Assembly (NCBI RefSeq): GCF_900115805.1
Contig: NZ_FOXU01000003.1
Coordinates: 186,001 to 250,000, forward strand
Source of the DNA: Psychrobacillus psychrotolerans
Lineage (GTDB): Bacteria > Bacillota > Bacilli > Bacillales_A > Planococcaceae
Reading direction: 5' to 3'
DNA length: 64,000 nt
Below the pieces are notes generated by a model. It saw only the letters and a list, made by a program, of their open reading frames with translations. It ran no database searches and had not been told where the DNA came from. Shown here piece after piece: positions 54,054 to 62,814 of the stretch. Position 1 is the stretch's first letter. Each line of letters starts with the position of its first letter. The translations under genes and the position numbers were made by a program.

Positions 54054-55757
54054 ATGAATTTTTCGAAAAAAGCACAAAGAATTATGTTTGCTTTGTGGCT
54101 ATTATTTGTTCCAGCTGGAACTCTCTTAGTGTATTTATATTCCCCCACTAAGCCTGGTGATTGGGAAGGTTACGGGGCTTTTTTACTGTTAGCGTTATTG
54201 TCGAGTATTTTTCCGTTTTTCATAGCAGGAACTACATTTATTTTAGTAATATGGGTTCAAATAGCCATCTTTTTAAAATATGGGATTTTAGCAGAGCTAA
54301 TTTCTATGCAGATATGTATGATTCCATTAGTTTATCATTTGAAAATATCTAGAGATACCTTATTTAAGTATTTTTATAATTCGTTTATGTTCTTTTCTCT
54401 TTCTATTTTAAGTGGTTCTTTAGTTATTTATTTAGGCTATGAAACTGGTAGTATTATGTTAAAAGATGTAATTGTATATGGATCTATTTTTGCTATCTCT
54501 TATTTAATTATTAATCATCTTTTCCTCTTTATGAGAGAATATTTATGTAATATGAATCCTGTATTTTTCTCGAAGGATTTATACTGGGAATTTGCATGTC
54601 TGTTTATAACATTACCTTTTGGTTTAGGTTTGTATCTGTTTGAAAACACAACAGGCACAACTGCCTTGTGGTTATTAGGTTTACCTTTGTTATCGATTAC
54701 ATTGTTGATAAGAATGTATAGTGATTCCGAAAAAGTAAATGCGGATTTAAATGAGGCAAGTGAGTTTGGTCATCAACTTGCGGATCGCATGACGACGAAT
54801 GAAATTTTAGATATGTTCTTGAAAAGATTATCTAATATGTTCCCATTAAACGCTGGATATATTGTAGATAATATAGAAGATAACTTTTTTGTACTACGAG
54901 CTAGAGAAGATGGACAAAACAAAGAGTTGGAATTTGGGCATGAAGATATAAAATATAGCTTAGCTGGTAAAGTATATGAAAAGGGTGAACCAATTCTCTA
55001 TAACAAGCAGACTGAGTGGAATCATATGCGACCTCCTTTTTTAGCTGATGATATGGAGAGTGTAATGTGTGTACCTATCTACAGAAATCAGAAAATTGAG
55101 GGAGTTCTAATATTAGCTGCAAGGGACAAGTTTGCATTTGAACCATATCAACTTAAAATTATTCACTTGCTGTGCTCATATTTTGCCGTTTCCTTAGAGA
55201 AAGCCAGATATGTAAGAGAAGCAGTTGAAAAAAGTGAAATCTGTGAATTAACGAAGATTTATAATTATAGATACTTAGATAACCAATTAAAATCCGATAT
55301 ATCAAAGCTAAATAGCGGAGCATATAGGACCGTGTCTTTAATCATGATGGATATTGATAAGTTTAAAGGTGTTAATGATACGTATGGCCATCATAGCGGA
55401 AATATTATCCTACAAGAATTTGCAAATATTATTAAACAGGAAATTGGTTCAAACGGAACAGTAGGAAGGTATGGAGGAGAAGAATTCGTAGTTCTCTTAC
55501 CAAATTATTCGAAATTACAGGCATTAAATGTTGCCGAGCAATTACGTCGGAAAATCGAACAAACGCCATTTATCGTACCACTCGATTTAGGCGAAATAAC
55601 AAGAGATGAAATAATATTCATTACTGCAAGTATTGGAGTCTCTACAGCACCAGAAGACAGTGACGAAGGAATGTCTCTACTTCGTAATGCCGATAGGGCA
55701 TTGTATATTGGAGCGAAGCAGGCGGGTAGGAATCGGGTTGCGGAGTATGTGAGGTAA
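54054..55757 (+). CDS. membrane-bound GAF-GGDEF diguanylate cyclase
   Basis: This 567-residue protein has six to eight hydrophobic helices (about residues 10-240), a GAF-type sensor domain (about 250-390) and a C-terminal GGDEF domain with the active-site motif RYGGEEFVVLLPN and DIDKFKGVNDTYGHHSGN. The catalytic residues look intact, so it should make cyclic di-GMP. The RxxD inhibitory site five residues before GGEEF is absent, which predicts no classical product inhibition. AAAGGAG is 12 bases from the ATG. It lies just upstream of the type IV pilus genes but is separated from them by a terminator. Confidence 0.9.
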   Translation: MNFSKKAQRIMFALWLLFVPAGTLLVYLYSPTKPGDWEGYGAFLLLALLSSIFPFFIAGTTFILVIWVQIAIFLKYGILAELISMQICMIPLVYHLKISRDTLFKYFYNSFMFFSLSILSGSLVIYLGYETGSIMLKDVIVYGSIFAISYLIINHLFLFMREYLCNMNPVFFSKDLYWEFACLFITLPFGLGLYLFENTTGTTALWLLGLPLLSITLLIRMYSDSEKVNADLNEASEFGHQLADRMTTNEILDMFLKRLSNMFPLNAGYIVDNIEDNFFVLRAREDGQNKELEFGHEDIKYSLAGKVYEKGEPILYNKQTEWNHMRPPFLADDMESVMCVPIYRNQKIEGVLILAARDKFAFEPYQLKIIHLLCSYFAVSLEKARYVREAVEKSEICELTKIYNYRYLDNQLKSDISKLNSGAYRTVSLIMMDIDKFKGVNDTYGHHSGNIILQEFANIIKQEIGSNGTVGRYGGEEFVVLLPNYSKLQALNVAEQLRRKIEQTPFIVPLDLGEITRDEIIFITASIGVSTAPEDSDEGMSLLRNADRALYIGAKQAGRNRVAEYVR

Positions 55758-55774
55758 ATGTTATAGTGATTTAG

Positions 55775-55806
55775 AACCAATTAGATTATGCTAATTGGTT
55801 TTTTTT
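55775..55806 (+). terminator. terminator of the diguanylate cyclase gene
   Basis: AACCAATTAG and CTAATTGGTT form a perfect 10-bp stem followed by six T. Confidence 0.92.
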
Positions 55807-55838
55807 ATACTCGATTAGAGAAATGATAGGAAAAGGGA

Positions 55839-56327
55839 ATGAAAAAAATGATAAATAAAGTAAGTAAAAATTTAAGTGAAAAAGGGTTAACACTTATAGA
55901 AATATTAGCATCTATCATCTTAGTTACAATAATTTTGTCTGCTTTTTTTTCATTCTTTATTCAATCAGCAAAAACGGGTAAAACTTCGGAAGAAGTAGTG
56001 GATGCAACCTATTTAGCACAAGTAGAGATGGAGAAAATATATGCTCAAATAAAGATGGAGAAAATATATGAATTAAGTAGAAATGGAGATGTAAAAGATG
56101 TTATTAATGAATTAGTGAAGGAGTATGTCCAAGATGATCCGAATAAATATATATTTACAAAGAAGATAGATGGTTCCTATGTTAAGCTACATTTTAAACT
56201 ATATTCAGAACCCGAAATGTCCGGTCTAGTAAAATTAGTAATAGAAGTTTTTGAGCAGGATTTTGAGTTAGAGAAGGAAACGCGGCCTAGAGCTAAAATG
56301 GAAACAATTTTAGAATGGAGGTCATAA
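55839..56327 (+). CDS. type IV prepilin-like protein (minor pilin 1)
   Basis: This 162-residue protein has a class III prepilin signal: a 16-residue basic leader ending SEKG, cleavage before LTLIEILASI with Glu at +5, then a hydrophobic helix. The remaining 110 residues are polar and have no recognised domain, as in PilV/GspI-like minor pilins. A peptidase of the PilD/ComC type is needed for maturation and is not in the window. Start at 55839 or, with better spacing from AAAAGGG, at the ATG at 55848. It overlaps closely with the next prepilin gene (3 bases). Confidence 0.85.
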   Translation: MKKMINKVSKNLSEKGLTLIEILASIILVTIILSAFFSFFIQSAKTGKTSEEVVDATYLAQVEMEKIYAQIKMEKIYELSRNGDVKDVINELVKEYVQDDPNKYIFTKKIDGSYVKLHFKLYSEPEMSGLVKLVIEVFEQDFELEKETRPRAKMETILEWRS

Positions 56328-56330
56328 TTC

Positions 56331-56753
56331 ATGCGGAAGCACTGGAATACTGAAAAAGGTATCACTCTAGTTGAGCTTGTTGCAGCACTTGCCCTCGCTA
56401 GTATAGTAATGTTGTTAGTTTATAGTGTGTTGATGACTGGTACCAAACAGTACAAAAACCAACTAGAAAAAAACAATCAATTAACAGATATTTCGTATGT
56501 GTTAAAAGTAATTACAAGAGATATAAGAAAAACCGAAAATCCACAATTAATCAGCAATAGTGAAATAAATTTAAATGGAAATAACTATTCTAAAAGTGGA
56601 GATAACATTACTAGAAATGGTGTGGTAATTGCTAGCTCGGTTGAGAGGTTTGATATTAAAGAAGATGATGGTAAATGGATTATAGAAATAAAAAGTTCTG
56701 AACAAAAAGGAATCAAAAAGACAGAAATTTACCTAAGGACAGGAGATGAATAA
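56331..56753 (+). CDS. type IV prepilin-like protein (minor pilin 2)
   Basis: This 140-residue protein has leader MRKHWNTEKG, then ITLVELVAALALASIVMLLV with Glu at +5, typical of PilW/GspJ-like prepilins. The C-terminal part is a small polar domain ending in ETEIYLRT-like strands (KKTEIYLRTGDE). GGAGG in the end of the previous gene serves as ribosome site. It is followed after two bases by the third pilin-like gene, so the three are one translational unit. Confidence 0.85.
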   Translation: MRKHWNTEKGITLVELVAALALASIVMLLVYSVLMTGTKQYKNQLEKNNQLTDISYVLKVITRDIRKTENPQLISNSEINLNGNNYSKSGDNITRNGVVIASSVERFDIKEDDGKWIIEIKSSEQKGIKKTEIYLRTGDE

Positions 56754-56755
56754 AT

Positions 56756-58399
56756 TTGAAGTCGAAAAATGTGAAAATGCCAAGACTTTTAGATGCTAGT
56801 GGTTTTACGCTTTTAAGTGTATTAATATTAGTAGTTATTATCACTGTCTTAGGTGTAAGTATATTAACAGTAACTAGTAATAGTCTGAGATTATCAGCAA
56901 ATGAACGTACCGATCAATCCACTTTTTATATAGCTGAATCGGGAATTGTTGTAACTAGAAAAGATATGGAAGATAAATTACAATCTGCTTACGGACTAGC
57001 TTATAGTAAGACAAAAGAAGACTATAAAAAAGCGGAAGAGGCATATTATAGACGCCCCCTAAAAGAGCAAACTGGGTTTGTGTTTGACTTTGCAGGAATT
57101 CTAGAAAATTACTACTTAAATAAAGTGAAAACTGACTTACCTAAAGAATGGAAAGTGCAATCTGATAGCCCTAGCTTTAAAGAAAAATTTAATTTTGAAT
57201 CTAATTATAGTGAAGATAATATTAAAACTACCCCGATTGCAACAGTAACCGTCACTAGAGTAATGGAAAGTGGAGAAGGATTTGAATATAAAATCGAATC
57301 AGTTGGTAAAATTGGCAACAAGGAGCGAACTGTTTCTCAAAAACTAATCGTCAAACTAGATGTGGGGAACTTAGGAGACCCTGGAACTCCAGAAATACCT
57401 GGAACTCCAGAAACTCCTGGAAATGGTGGAGGACCAGTGGAAGGTTTGCCGCAAGACGTAGCTATCTTTGTAATGGAGAAAATAAAAATCTTAAGCCCAC
57501 AGGTAACTGGTAATATTGCAACATTGGACCGGAAAGCAGGAAGTATAGAAATTGGTTGGAATAATACTGATAATATTTCGTTTTTTGTTCCAAATGGATC
57601 GGAATCAATTGCTTTGAAAAAACCAGAGCACCTTGGTTCTATCCCTCCAATAACAGGAGTAAAAATTGGAGATATACCAAAATTACCTGATTTTCCAATA
57701 CCGCCAAGTTATAAAATTATAGATAGCATTTCAGAAAAAGGAGATGGTTCTGCTCCACCGTTTATACTAAAAGAGAATAGTTATATAAAAAAACTAGATA
57801 TTTCGGGAAGTAGAACATTAACAATAGACGTAGGTGAAACAGATAAAGAACTGGTGCTAGATGAATTTAATATTTCAGGTGACGCAAAAGTAATTATTAA
57901 AGGAACAGGAAAGTTAACTTTACATGTGAAAAAAACATTTAACGTTACCACTAGCCATTTTGGATCTCCTAGTAATAATATAGAAGTTTTTTATTCTGGA
58001 AGTGGTGTATTAGGAGAAGGGAATATAGGAGGACACACAAAAATATATGCATCGATATATGCCGAAACAGCAGATGTAAAAATTGCTGGATCGACGGAAA
58101 TCCATGGTAATATTCTATCAGGAGGCAAATCATTTAAGGTGACAGGACATGGGGACGTATTGCCCTCTCTTTACTTTGCTCCCAATGCTCATTTTGAAGT
58201 TAGTGGCAGTGGAAAAGTATTAGGGACGATAATTGGTAAATCCATTAGTGTGACGGGAATGGGGGAAGTACATTATGGTGAACCACAATTTAATAAATGG
58301 TTTCCAGGCATACCTAGTAAACCTAGTACACCAGGAACTCCACCAACAGAGGCCGTTAACCCGAACTTAACTAAAAGAGGACCTTTGATTGAAAACTAG
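56756..58399 (+). CDS. large PilX/GspK-like prepilin with C-terminal beta-rich domain
   Basis: This 547-residue protein has a prepilin-type leader ending DASG, then FTLLSVLILVVIITVLGVS, without Glu at +5, as in PilX/GspK tip pilins. Residues 40-205 form the pilin-like part. A proline/glycine/threonine linker (PGTPEIPGTPETPG) leads to a domain of about 300 residues rich in short beta strands (GSRTLTIDVGET, SGDAKVIIKGTGK, AGSTEIHGNILSGG, SGSGKVLGTIIG), which looks like a beta-solenoid, bactofilin-like or adhesin fold. It starts with TTG. It is far larger than usual minor pilins and may be a tip adhesin. Confidence 0.75.
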   Translation: MKSKNVKMPRLLDASGFTLLSVLILVVIITVLGVSILTVTSNSLRLSANERTDQSTFYIAESGIVVTRKDMEDKLQSAYGLAYSKTKEDYKKAEEAYYRRPLKEQTGFVFDFAGILENYYLNKVKTDLPKEWKVQSDSPSFKEKFNFESNYSEDNIKTTPIATVTVTRVMESGEGFEYKIESVGKIGNKERTVSQKLIVKLDVGNLGDPGTPEIPGTPETPGNGGGPVEGLPQDVAIFVMEKIKILSPQVTGNIATLDRKAGSIEIGWNNTDNISFFVPNGSESIALKKPEHLGSIPPITGVKIGDIPKLPDFPIPPSYKIIDSISEKGDGSAPPFILKENSYIKKLDISGSRTLTIDVGETDKELVLDEFNISGDAKVIIKGTGKLTLHVKKTFNVTTSHFGSPSNNIEVFYSGSGVLGEGNIGGHTKIYASIYAETADVKIAGSTEIHGNILSGGKSFKVTGHGDVLPSLYFAPNAHFEVSGSGKVLGTIIGKSISVTGMGEVHYGEPQFNKWFPGIPSKPSTPGTPPTEAVNPNLTKRGPLIEN

Positions 58400-58410
58400 T
58401 TAGTTCTGTT

Positions 58411-58440
58411 GAAACTTGTCGATTAGGCAAGTTTCTTTAG
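58411..58440 (+). terminator. terminator of the prepilin genes
   Basis: GAAACTTG and CAAGTTTC with a 9-base loop, then TTT. It follows the third pilin-like gene by 11 bases and separates it from vanW-pilBTC. Confidence 0.7.
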
Positions 58441-58522
58441 TGAAAAGAAGAAGTTATCTATCTTTTAAATTCGAAAAATATGTATATCCTCGAAATTAAA
58501 TTTCTTTTCTTTTATAACCCTC

Positions 58523-58551
58523 TTGTAATTCTGTGCCTAATAATATATAAA
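58523..58551 (+). promoter_or_regulatory. sigma-A promoter of the vanW-pilB-pilT-pilC unit
   Basis: TTGTAA, 17 bases, TATAAA. It gives a leader of about 150 bases that contains the palindrome at 58609. Confidence 0.6.
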
Positions 58552-58608
58552 TAAGTAAAAAGAATCAACGAAAATAATGTCGAAATAAAAAAACAAAAAA
58601 TGATGAAA

Positions 58609-58627
58609 CTTAAATACTGTATTTAAG
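58609..58627 (+). promoter_or_regulatory. perfect 19-bp palindrome in the pil leader, possible operator
   Basis: CTTAAATACTGTATTTAAG has two perfect 9-base arms around one T. It lies about 50 bases downstream of the predicted start and 81 bases before the VanW gene. No regulator is assigned. The AT-rich arms and lack of a T tract make an operator likelier than a terminator. Confidence 0.5.
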
Positions 58628-58707
58628 TGAATGAAAATAATACTTAATGCTCATTAAATTGGTTTTTAAATGAGATTTATGCAATGTTAGCTTTAGGAGG
58701 TGCATTT

Positions 58708-60075
58708 ATGAGGGAAATTAGGAAAACAATAGTACTAGTTGTATTAACATCATTTCTTTTTTATTTATGGTCTGGTAATTTCCCCCTTTTGCAACAACAA
58801 GTTAGTGCAGAAAGTAAAGATTCAGGTTCTAGCATTGGTGGACAACAAGTGGAATCTCTTGATAGAGAAGAAATTATTTCTCTCTTAAATTCAAAAATAT
58901 TGGAATGGAAGCAAAATCCTATTCTATTAACTGGAAACAATACTGACATTACGCTAAATTCTGAGTGGTTCACATTTAATGTAGAGTCAACCGTAGACCA
59001 ATTTGAAAATCAAGTTAGTACACCCTGGTACGCATTTTGGGAGTCTGAACCAACTGTTCAACTTCCTTTACAAGTCGAAATGAGTCCGGAACTGACTGCA
59101 ATAATTGAAGAGAATAGCCATTTGGATATAGAAGCCACTCTTCAAATAATTAAGAATCATGTAGAAGTGTTATCTATTGAACCAATTGAGACTGTTGCAC
59201 TAGACATGTCCTTGTTTCAAGCAGACAGAATTGCTTTTGATATTGAAGAAATCTCCATTAATGCAGCCAGTTTAACTGAAATTATGTCAGCTTTAAATGA
59301 AAAAGTAATAGGTAGTGGGGAGATCTTCTCATTAAATCAGCATATGGAAGGTATAAACCTCGGAGCATCCAATGAAACAATTAATTTTGTAGCTTCTTTG
59401 ATTTATAGTACAATACTTCAAACGAATTTTGAGATATTGGAACGACATTCACAAGGAGAGGTAACTAGCTATCTTGAACCGGGAATAGAAGCCAATATTA
59501 ATACCACCAAAGATTTGAAATTTATCAATACCAATAATTCTCCTGCAACTTTAAAAGTTAGTACAAAAGATACAAGTTTATTGATAGAAATATATTCGAT
59601 ACCCTTGGATACTGAAACTAAGTACCAAGTAAGAGATAAACAAGAAGTTTTGCCTAGAACTATTTATAGATATTCAAATGAATTAGCTCCCAATAAAGAA
59701 CAGCTTTTACAAGAAGGTAAACCGGGTTTGAGAGTATCTGTATATCGTCAAACTTCAGACAAAGCAGGACCATTTGAAAAAGAAGAGCTTATAAGCGAGG
59801 ATTATTATCCGCCCGTCCATAGAGTGATTTTAAAATCTTCTTTAGCACCTGAAATTTCCTCCACTCCAGATCCCGATCTTGCAGTGGACATGAATGGAGA
59901 TGGCTTGTCAGATGTAAACGAAGAGACTTCCAATACGAATAACCCTAATCTAGCAGGGGATAGCGAGAAGGAACAGTCAAATACAGTACCTACAGCAGGC
60001 GAAGAGGATTCTGATGAATTGCCAGAGGGCAGTTATTATGACAAAGCAGGTAACATCATAGACGGATCAAAATAA
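58708..60075 (+). CDS. secreted VanW-domain protein with a calcium-type repeat
   Basis: This 455-residue exported protein has signal sequence REIRKTIVLVVLTSFLFYLW, cleavage likely after QQVSA. The middle carries a VanW domain (IGSGEIFSLNQHMEGINLG, FEILERHSQGEVTSYL, then ANINTTKDLKFINTNN), without the usual GGGxCQ motif. The C-terminus has an acidic DMNGDGLSDVNEE segment like a thrombospondin type 3 calcium repeat. AGGAGGTG precedes the ATG at 58708. It leads the pilB-pilT-pilC genes. VanW function is unknown; cell-wall association is inferred. Confidence 0.78.
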   Translation: MREIRKTIVLVVLTSFLFYLWSGNFPLLQQQVSAESKDSGSSIGGQQVESLDREEIISLLNSKILEWKQNPILLTGNNTDITLNSEWFTFNVESTVDQFENQVSTPWYAFWESEPTVQLPLQVEMSPELTAIIEENSHLDIEATLQIIKNHVEVLSIEPIETVALDMSLFQADRIAFDIEEISINAASLTEIMSALNEKVIGSGEIFSLNQHMEGINLGASNETINFVASLIYSTILQTNFEILERHSQGEVTSYLEPGIEANINTTKDLKFINTNNSPATLKVSTKDTSLLIEIYSIPLDTETKYQVRDKQEVLPRTIYRYSNELAPNKEQLLQEGKPGLRVSVYRQTSDKAGPFEKEELISEDYYPPVHRVILKSSLAPEISSTPDPDLAVDMNGDGLSDVNEETSNTNNPNLAGDSEKEQSNTVPTAGEEDSDELPEGSYYDKAGNIIDGSK

Positions 60076-60096
60076 GTACAGGCTGGGGTGATTTTG

Positions 60097-61761
60097 ATGA
60101 AGAGTAATGCACGCAAACGATTAGGGGATTTACTAGTTGAATCTCTCGTTATAACTGATGAGCAATTAAATTATGCACTCTCAAACAAAAGTCGTGATGA
60201 AAAGCTTGGAGATTTTCTAATAAGAGAAAATTTACTAACTGAGCAACAATTAATAGAAGTACTCGAATTTCAATTAGGGATTCCTCATGTTAGTTTAAAT
60301 CAATATTCGATTGATCCAGAATTGATCCAGCTTGTACCAAAAGAGTTAGCGAAACGTGCTAATATCATGCCTATCAAAAAGGATCGAAATAAATTGATGA
60401 TTGCTATGGCTGATCCAATGGATTATTTTGCTATTGAAGAAGTACGTATGGCTACTGGTTGTCAAATAGAAACGAGTATTGCTGCTAAGGACGATGTTTT
60501 TAGAACAATAACGAAGTATTATGATTTGCAAGAATCTATGGATCAAGCTTTGATAGATATGTCGCCTAATGAAATAGAAAATGATACACAAATTACGGAT
60601 GAAGACTCTCCAATAGTGCGTTTAGTCAACCAAATAATAGCAAACGGTGTAGCTCAGCGTGCCAGTGATATTCACTTTGACCCACAAGAAAATGATCTGC
60701 GTGTTCGTTATAGGGTAGATGGAATGTTAAAGTCTGAGCGTTCTTTGCCAAAGTATATGCAAAACGTCATATTAGCTCGTATTAAGATTATGGGCTACTT
60801 GAATATAACCGAGAATAGACTGCCTCAAGATGGGCGTATTAAATTAAGGATTAATATGAAGGATATTGATATTCGTCTTTCCACTCTTCCTACTATTTAT
60901 GGAGAAAAGGTCGTAATGCGTATTCTGGATCTAAGCAGTGCATTGAATAGTATCAATAAGTTAGATTTTAATGAAACCAACTTAAATGCTTTTAGTAAAA
61001 TGATTCAGCATCCAAATGGAATAGTGTTGTTAACTGGACCTACTGGATCTGGTAAATCTTCCACACTCTACGCTGCACTTAACCAATTAAACGATGAAAA
61101 TGTGAATATTATTACAGTTGAAGACCCTGTAGAGTATCAATTAGATGGTATTAACCAAATTCAAGTACGAGAAGAAGTTGGATTAACCTTTGCTACTGGG
61201 TTACGTTCAATTTTACGACAAGATCCTGACATTGTAATGATCGGAGAAATTCGTGATTTAGAAACAGCACAGATTGCTGTAAGAGCATCATTAACTGGAC
61301 ATCTTGTATTGAGTACACTACATACGAATAGTGCTGTGGAATCTGTCTCGCGGTTAAAGGATATGGGGGTTGAATCATTTCTATTATCCTCCTCACTAGT
61401 TGGTATTGTTGCACAACGTTTAGTGCGAAAAGTTTGTCGGGACTGTGGAGAAGCCACAATTCCGAATGAAAGAGAAAAAGAAATCTTTGCAGAACATGGA
61501 ATTGTTATAGAAGAAGTTCGCAAAGGTAGAGGTTGTCCGGCTTGTAATCACACAGGATATAGGGGCCGTCTTGCTATACATGAAGTATTAGTTGTCGATG
61601 ACTTTGTAAAGGATATTATTTTAACTTCTAAAGGACCTTCTCTGCTGAGAGATTATATGAAAAAAACTGGGTTTTCTAGCTTACTAGAAGATGGCCTTTT
61701 AAAAGTTAAAGCTGGCATTACAACTACAGAAGAAGTGCTTCGTGTGGCTACTGCTGATTGA
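60097..61761 (+). CDS. pilB: type IV pilus extension ATPase PilB
   Basis: This 554-residue GspE/PilB-type ATPase has an N-terminal MshEN domain (about residues 5-150; MshEN modules of this kind bind cyclic di-GMP in some homologues), then the motor domain with Walker A LTGPTGSGKSSTLYAAL, Asp-box and Walker B IMIGEIRDLETA, His box, and a tetracysteine zinc site (CRDCG and CPACNHTGYRGR). The ATG at 60097 follows GGGGTG by six bases. It powers pilin polymerisation at the inner face of the membrane. pilT starts 12 bases downstream. Confidence 0.95.
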   Translation: MKSNARKRLGDLLVESLVITDEQLNYALSNKSRDEKLGDFLIRENLLTEQQLIEVLEFQLGIPHVSLNQYSIDPELIQLVPKELAKRANIMPIKKDRNKLMIAMADPMDYFAIEEVRMATGCQIETSIAAKDDVFRTITKYYDLQESMDQALIDMSPNEIENDTQITDEDSPIVRLVNQIIANGVAQRASDIHFDPQENDLRVRYRVDGMLKSERSLPKYMQNVILARIKIMGYLNITENRLPQDGRIKLRINMKDIDIRLSTLPTIYGEKVVMRILDLSSALNSINKLDFNETNLNAFSKMIQHPNGIVLLTGPTGSGKSSTLYAALNQLNDENVNIITVEDPVEYQLDGINQIQVREEVGLTFATGLRSILRQDPDIVMIGEIRDLETAQIAVRASLTGHLVLSTLHTNSAVESVSRLKDMGVESFLLSSSLVGIVAQRLVRKVCRDCGEATIPNEREKEIFAEHGIVIEEVRKGRGCPACNHTGYRGRLAIHEVLVVDDFVKDIILTSKGPSLLRDYMKKTGFSSLLEDGLLKVKAGITTTEEVLRVATAD

Positions 61762-61773
61762 GGTGAAATAAAA

Positions 61774-62814
61774 ATGAAAAAATCAATAATTCAATTGCTT
61801 GAACAGAGTTTTGAAGAAAAGGCTTCGGATCTTCATATTACGGTTGGTTTACCACCAGTTTTTCGTAAAAATGGTTCGTTGATTTCATCTGGTGAAGTGA
61901 ATTTAAGTCCAGAAGATACTAAAGAAATGCTTCAAGGAATAGTAGAGCTCGATAAGCTTGAAGAATTTGAAGCAAATGGCGAAATTGATTTTAGTTATGA
62001 ATTGCCAGGATTATGTAGATTTAGGATTAATGCCTATCATCAACAGGGGCAAGTATCAATTGCAGTTCGGATGATTGAATCTAAAATTCCTGCAATCGAA
62101 CAGTTAGGAATGCCGAATGTTTTATATACATTAGCAGACAAGCCACATGGTTTAATACTTGTAACTGGACCTACGGGTTCTGGTAAATCGACTACCCTAG
62201 CATCGATGATAGACTATATTAATACAACAAAAGCAAAGCATATTATTACTTTAGAAGATCCTATTGAATATGTGCATACACATAAAAAGTCGGTTGTTAA
62301 TCAACGGGAAGTTGGCTCGGATACATTAAGTTTTGCTAATGGTTTAAGAGCAGCATTACGCCAAGATCCAGATGTTATCCTTGTAGGAGAAATGAGAGAC
62401 TTAGAAACAATTTCGACTGCCATTACTGCAGCAGAAACAGGTCACTTAGTGATGGCAACACTACATACAAGTAGTGCTCCTACTACAATCGATAGGATTA
62501 TAGATGTATTTCCACCACATCAGCAAAGTCAAATACGTATTCAATTGGCAAATGTGTTACAAGGAATTGTTTCACAAAGATTATTTGTGCAAAGTGATTC
62601 TAAAGGTAGATTAGCAGCAACGGAAGTATTAATACAAACACCATCAGTAGCAAATCTTATTAGAAATGAAAAAGTGCACCAATTACAAAATGTCATGCAA
62701 ACTAGTCGAGCGCTTGGAATGCATACATTGGAATCTTCTGTTCAACAACTACTCACCAGTGGAAAAATTTCACTTGAATCTGCCAAACCATTTTTAAATG
62801 TAGGTGATTACTAG
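61774..62814 (+). CDS. pilT: type IV pilus retraction ATPase PilT
   Basis: This 346-residue PilT-type ATPase has SFEEKASDLHITVGLPP at the N-terminus, Walker A LVTGPTGSGKSTTLASM, Walker B ILVGEMRDLETI, the His box HLVMATLHTSSAPTTIDRI, and no zinc site. It powers pilus retraction, so twitching motility or DNA uptake is possible. Its last base is shared with the pilC GTG start. Presence of PilT distinguishes this locus from a competence pseudopilus such as comG, which has one ATPase. Confidence 0.95.
   Translation: MKKSIIQLLEQSFEEKASDLHITVGLPPVFRKNGSLISSGEVNLSPEDTKEMLQGIVELDKLEEFEANGEIDFSYELPGLCRFRINAYHQQGQVSIAVRMIESKIPAIEQLGMPNVLYTLADKPHGLILVTGPTGSGKSTTLASMIDYINTTKAKHIITLEDPIEYVHTHKKSVVNQREVGSDTLSFANGLRAALRQDPDVILVGEMRDLETISTAITAAETGHLVMATLHTSSAPTTIDRIIDVFPPHQQSQIRIQLANVLQGIVSQRLFVQSDSKGRLAATEVLIQTPSVANLIRNEKVHQLQNVMQTSRALGMHTLESSVQQLLTSGKISLESAKPFLNVGDY

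Noticed and set aside
61161-61523. Minus-strand 120-codon frame inside pilB
   Set aside because: Antisense to Walker B and zinc-site motifs; no start signal.
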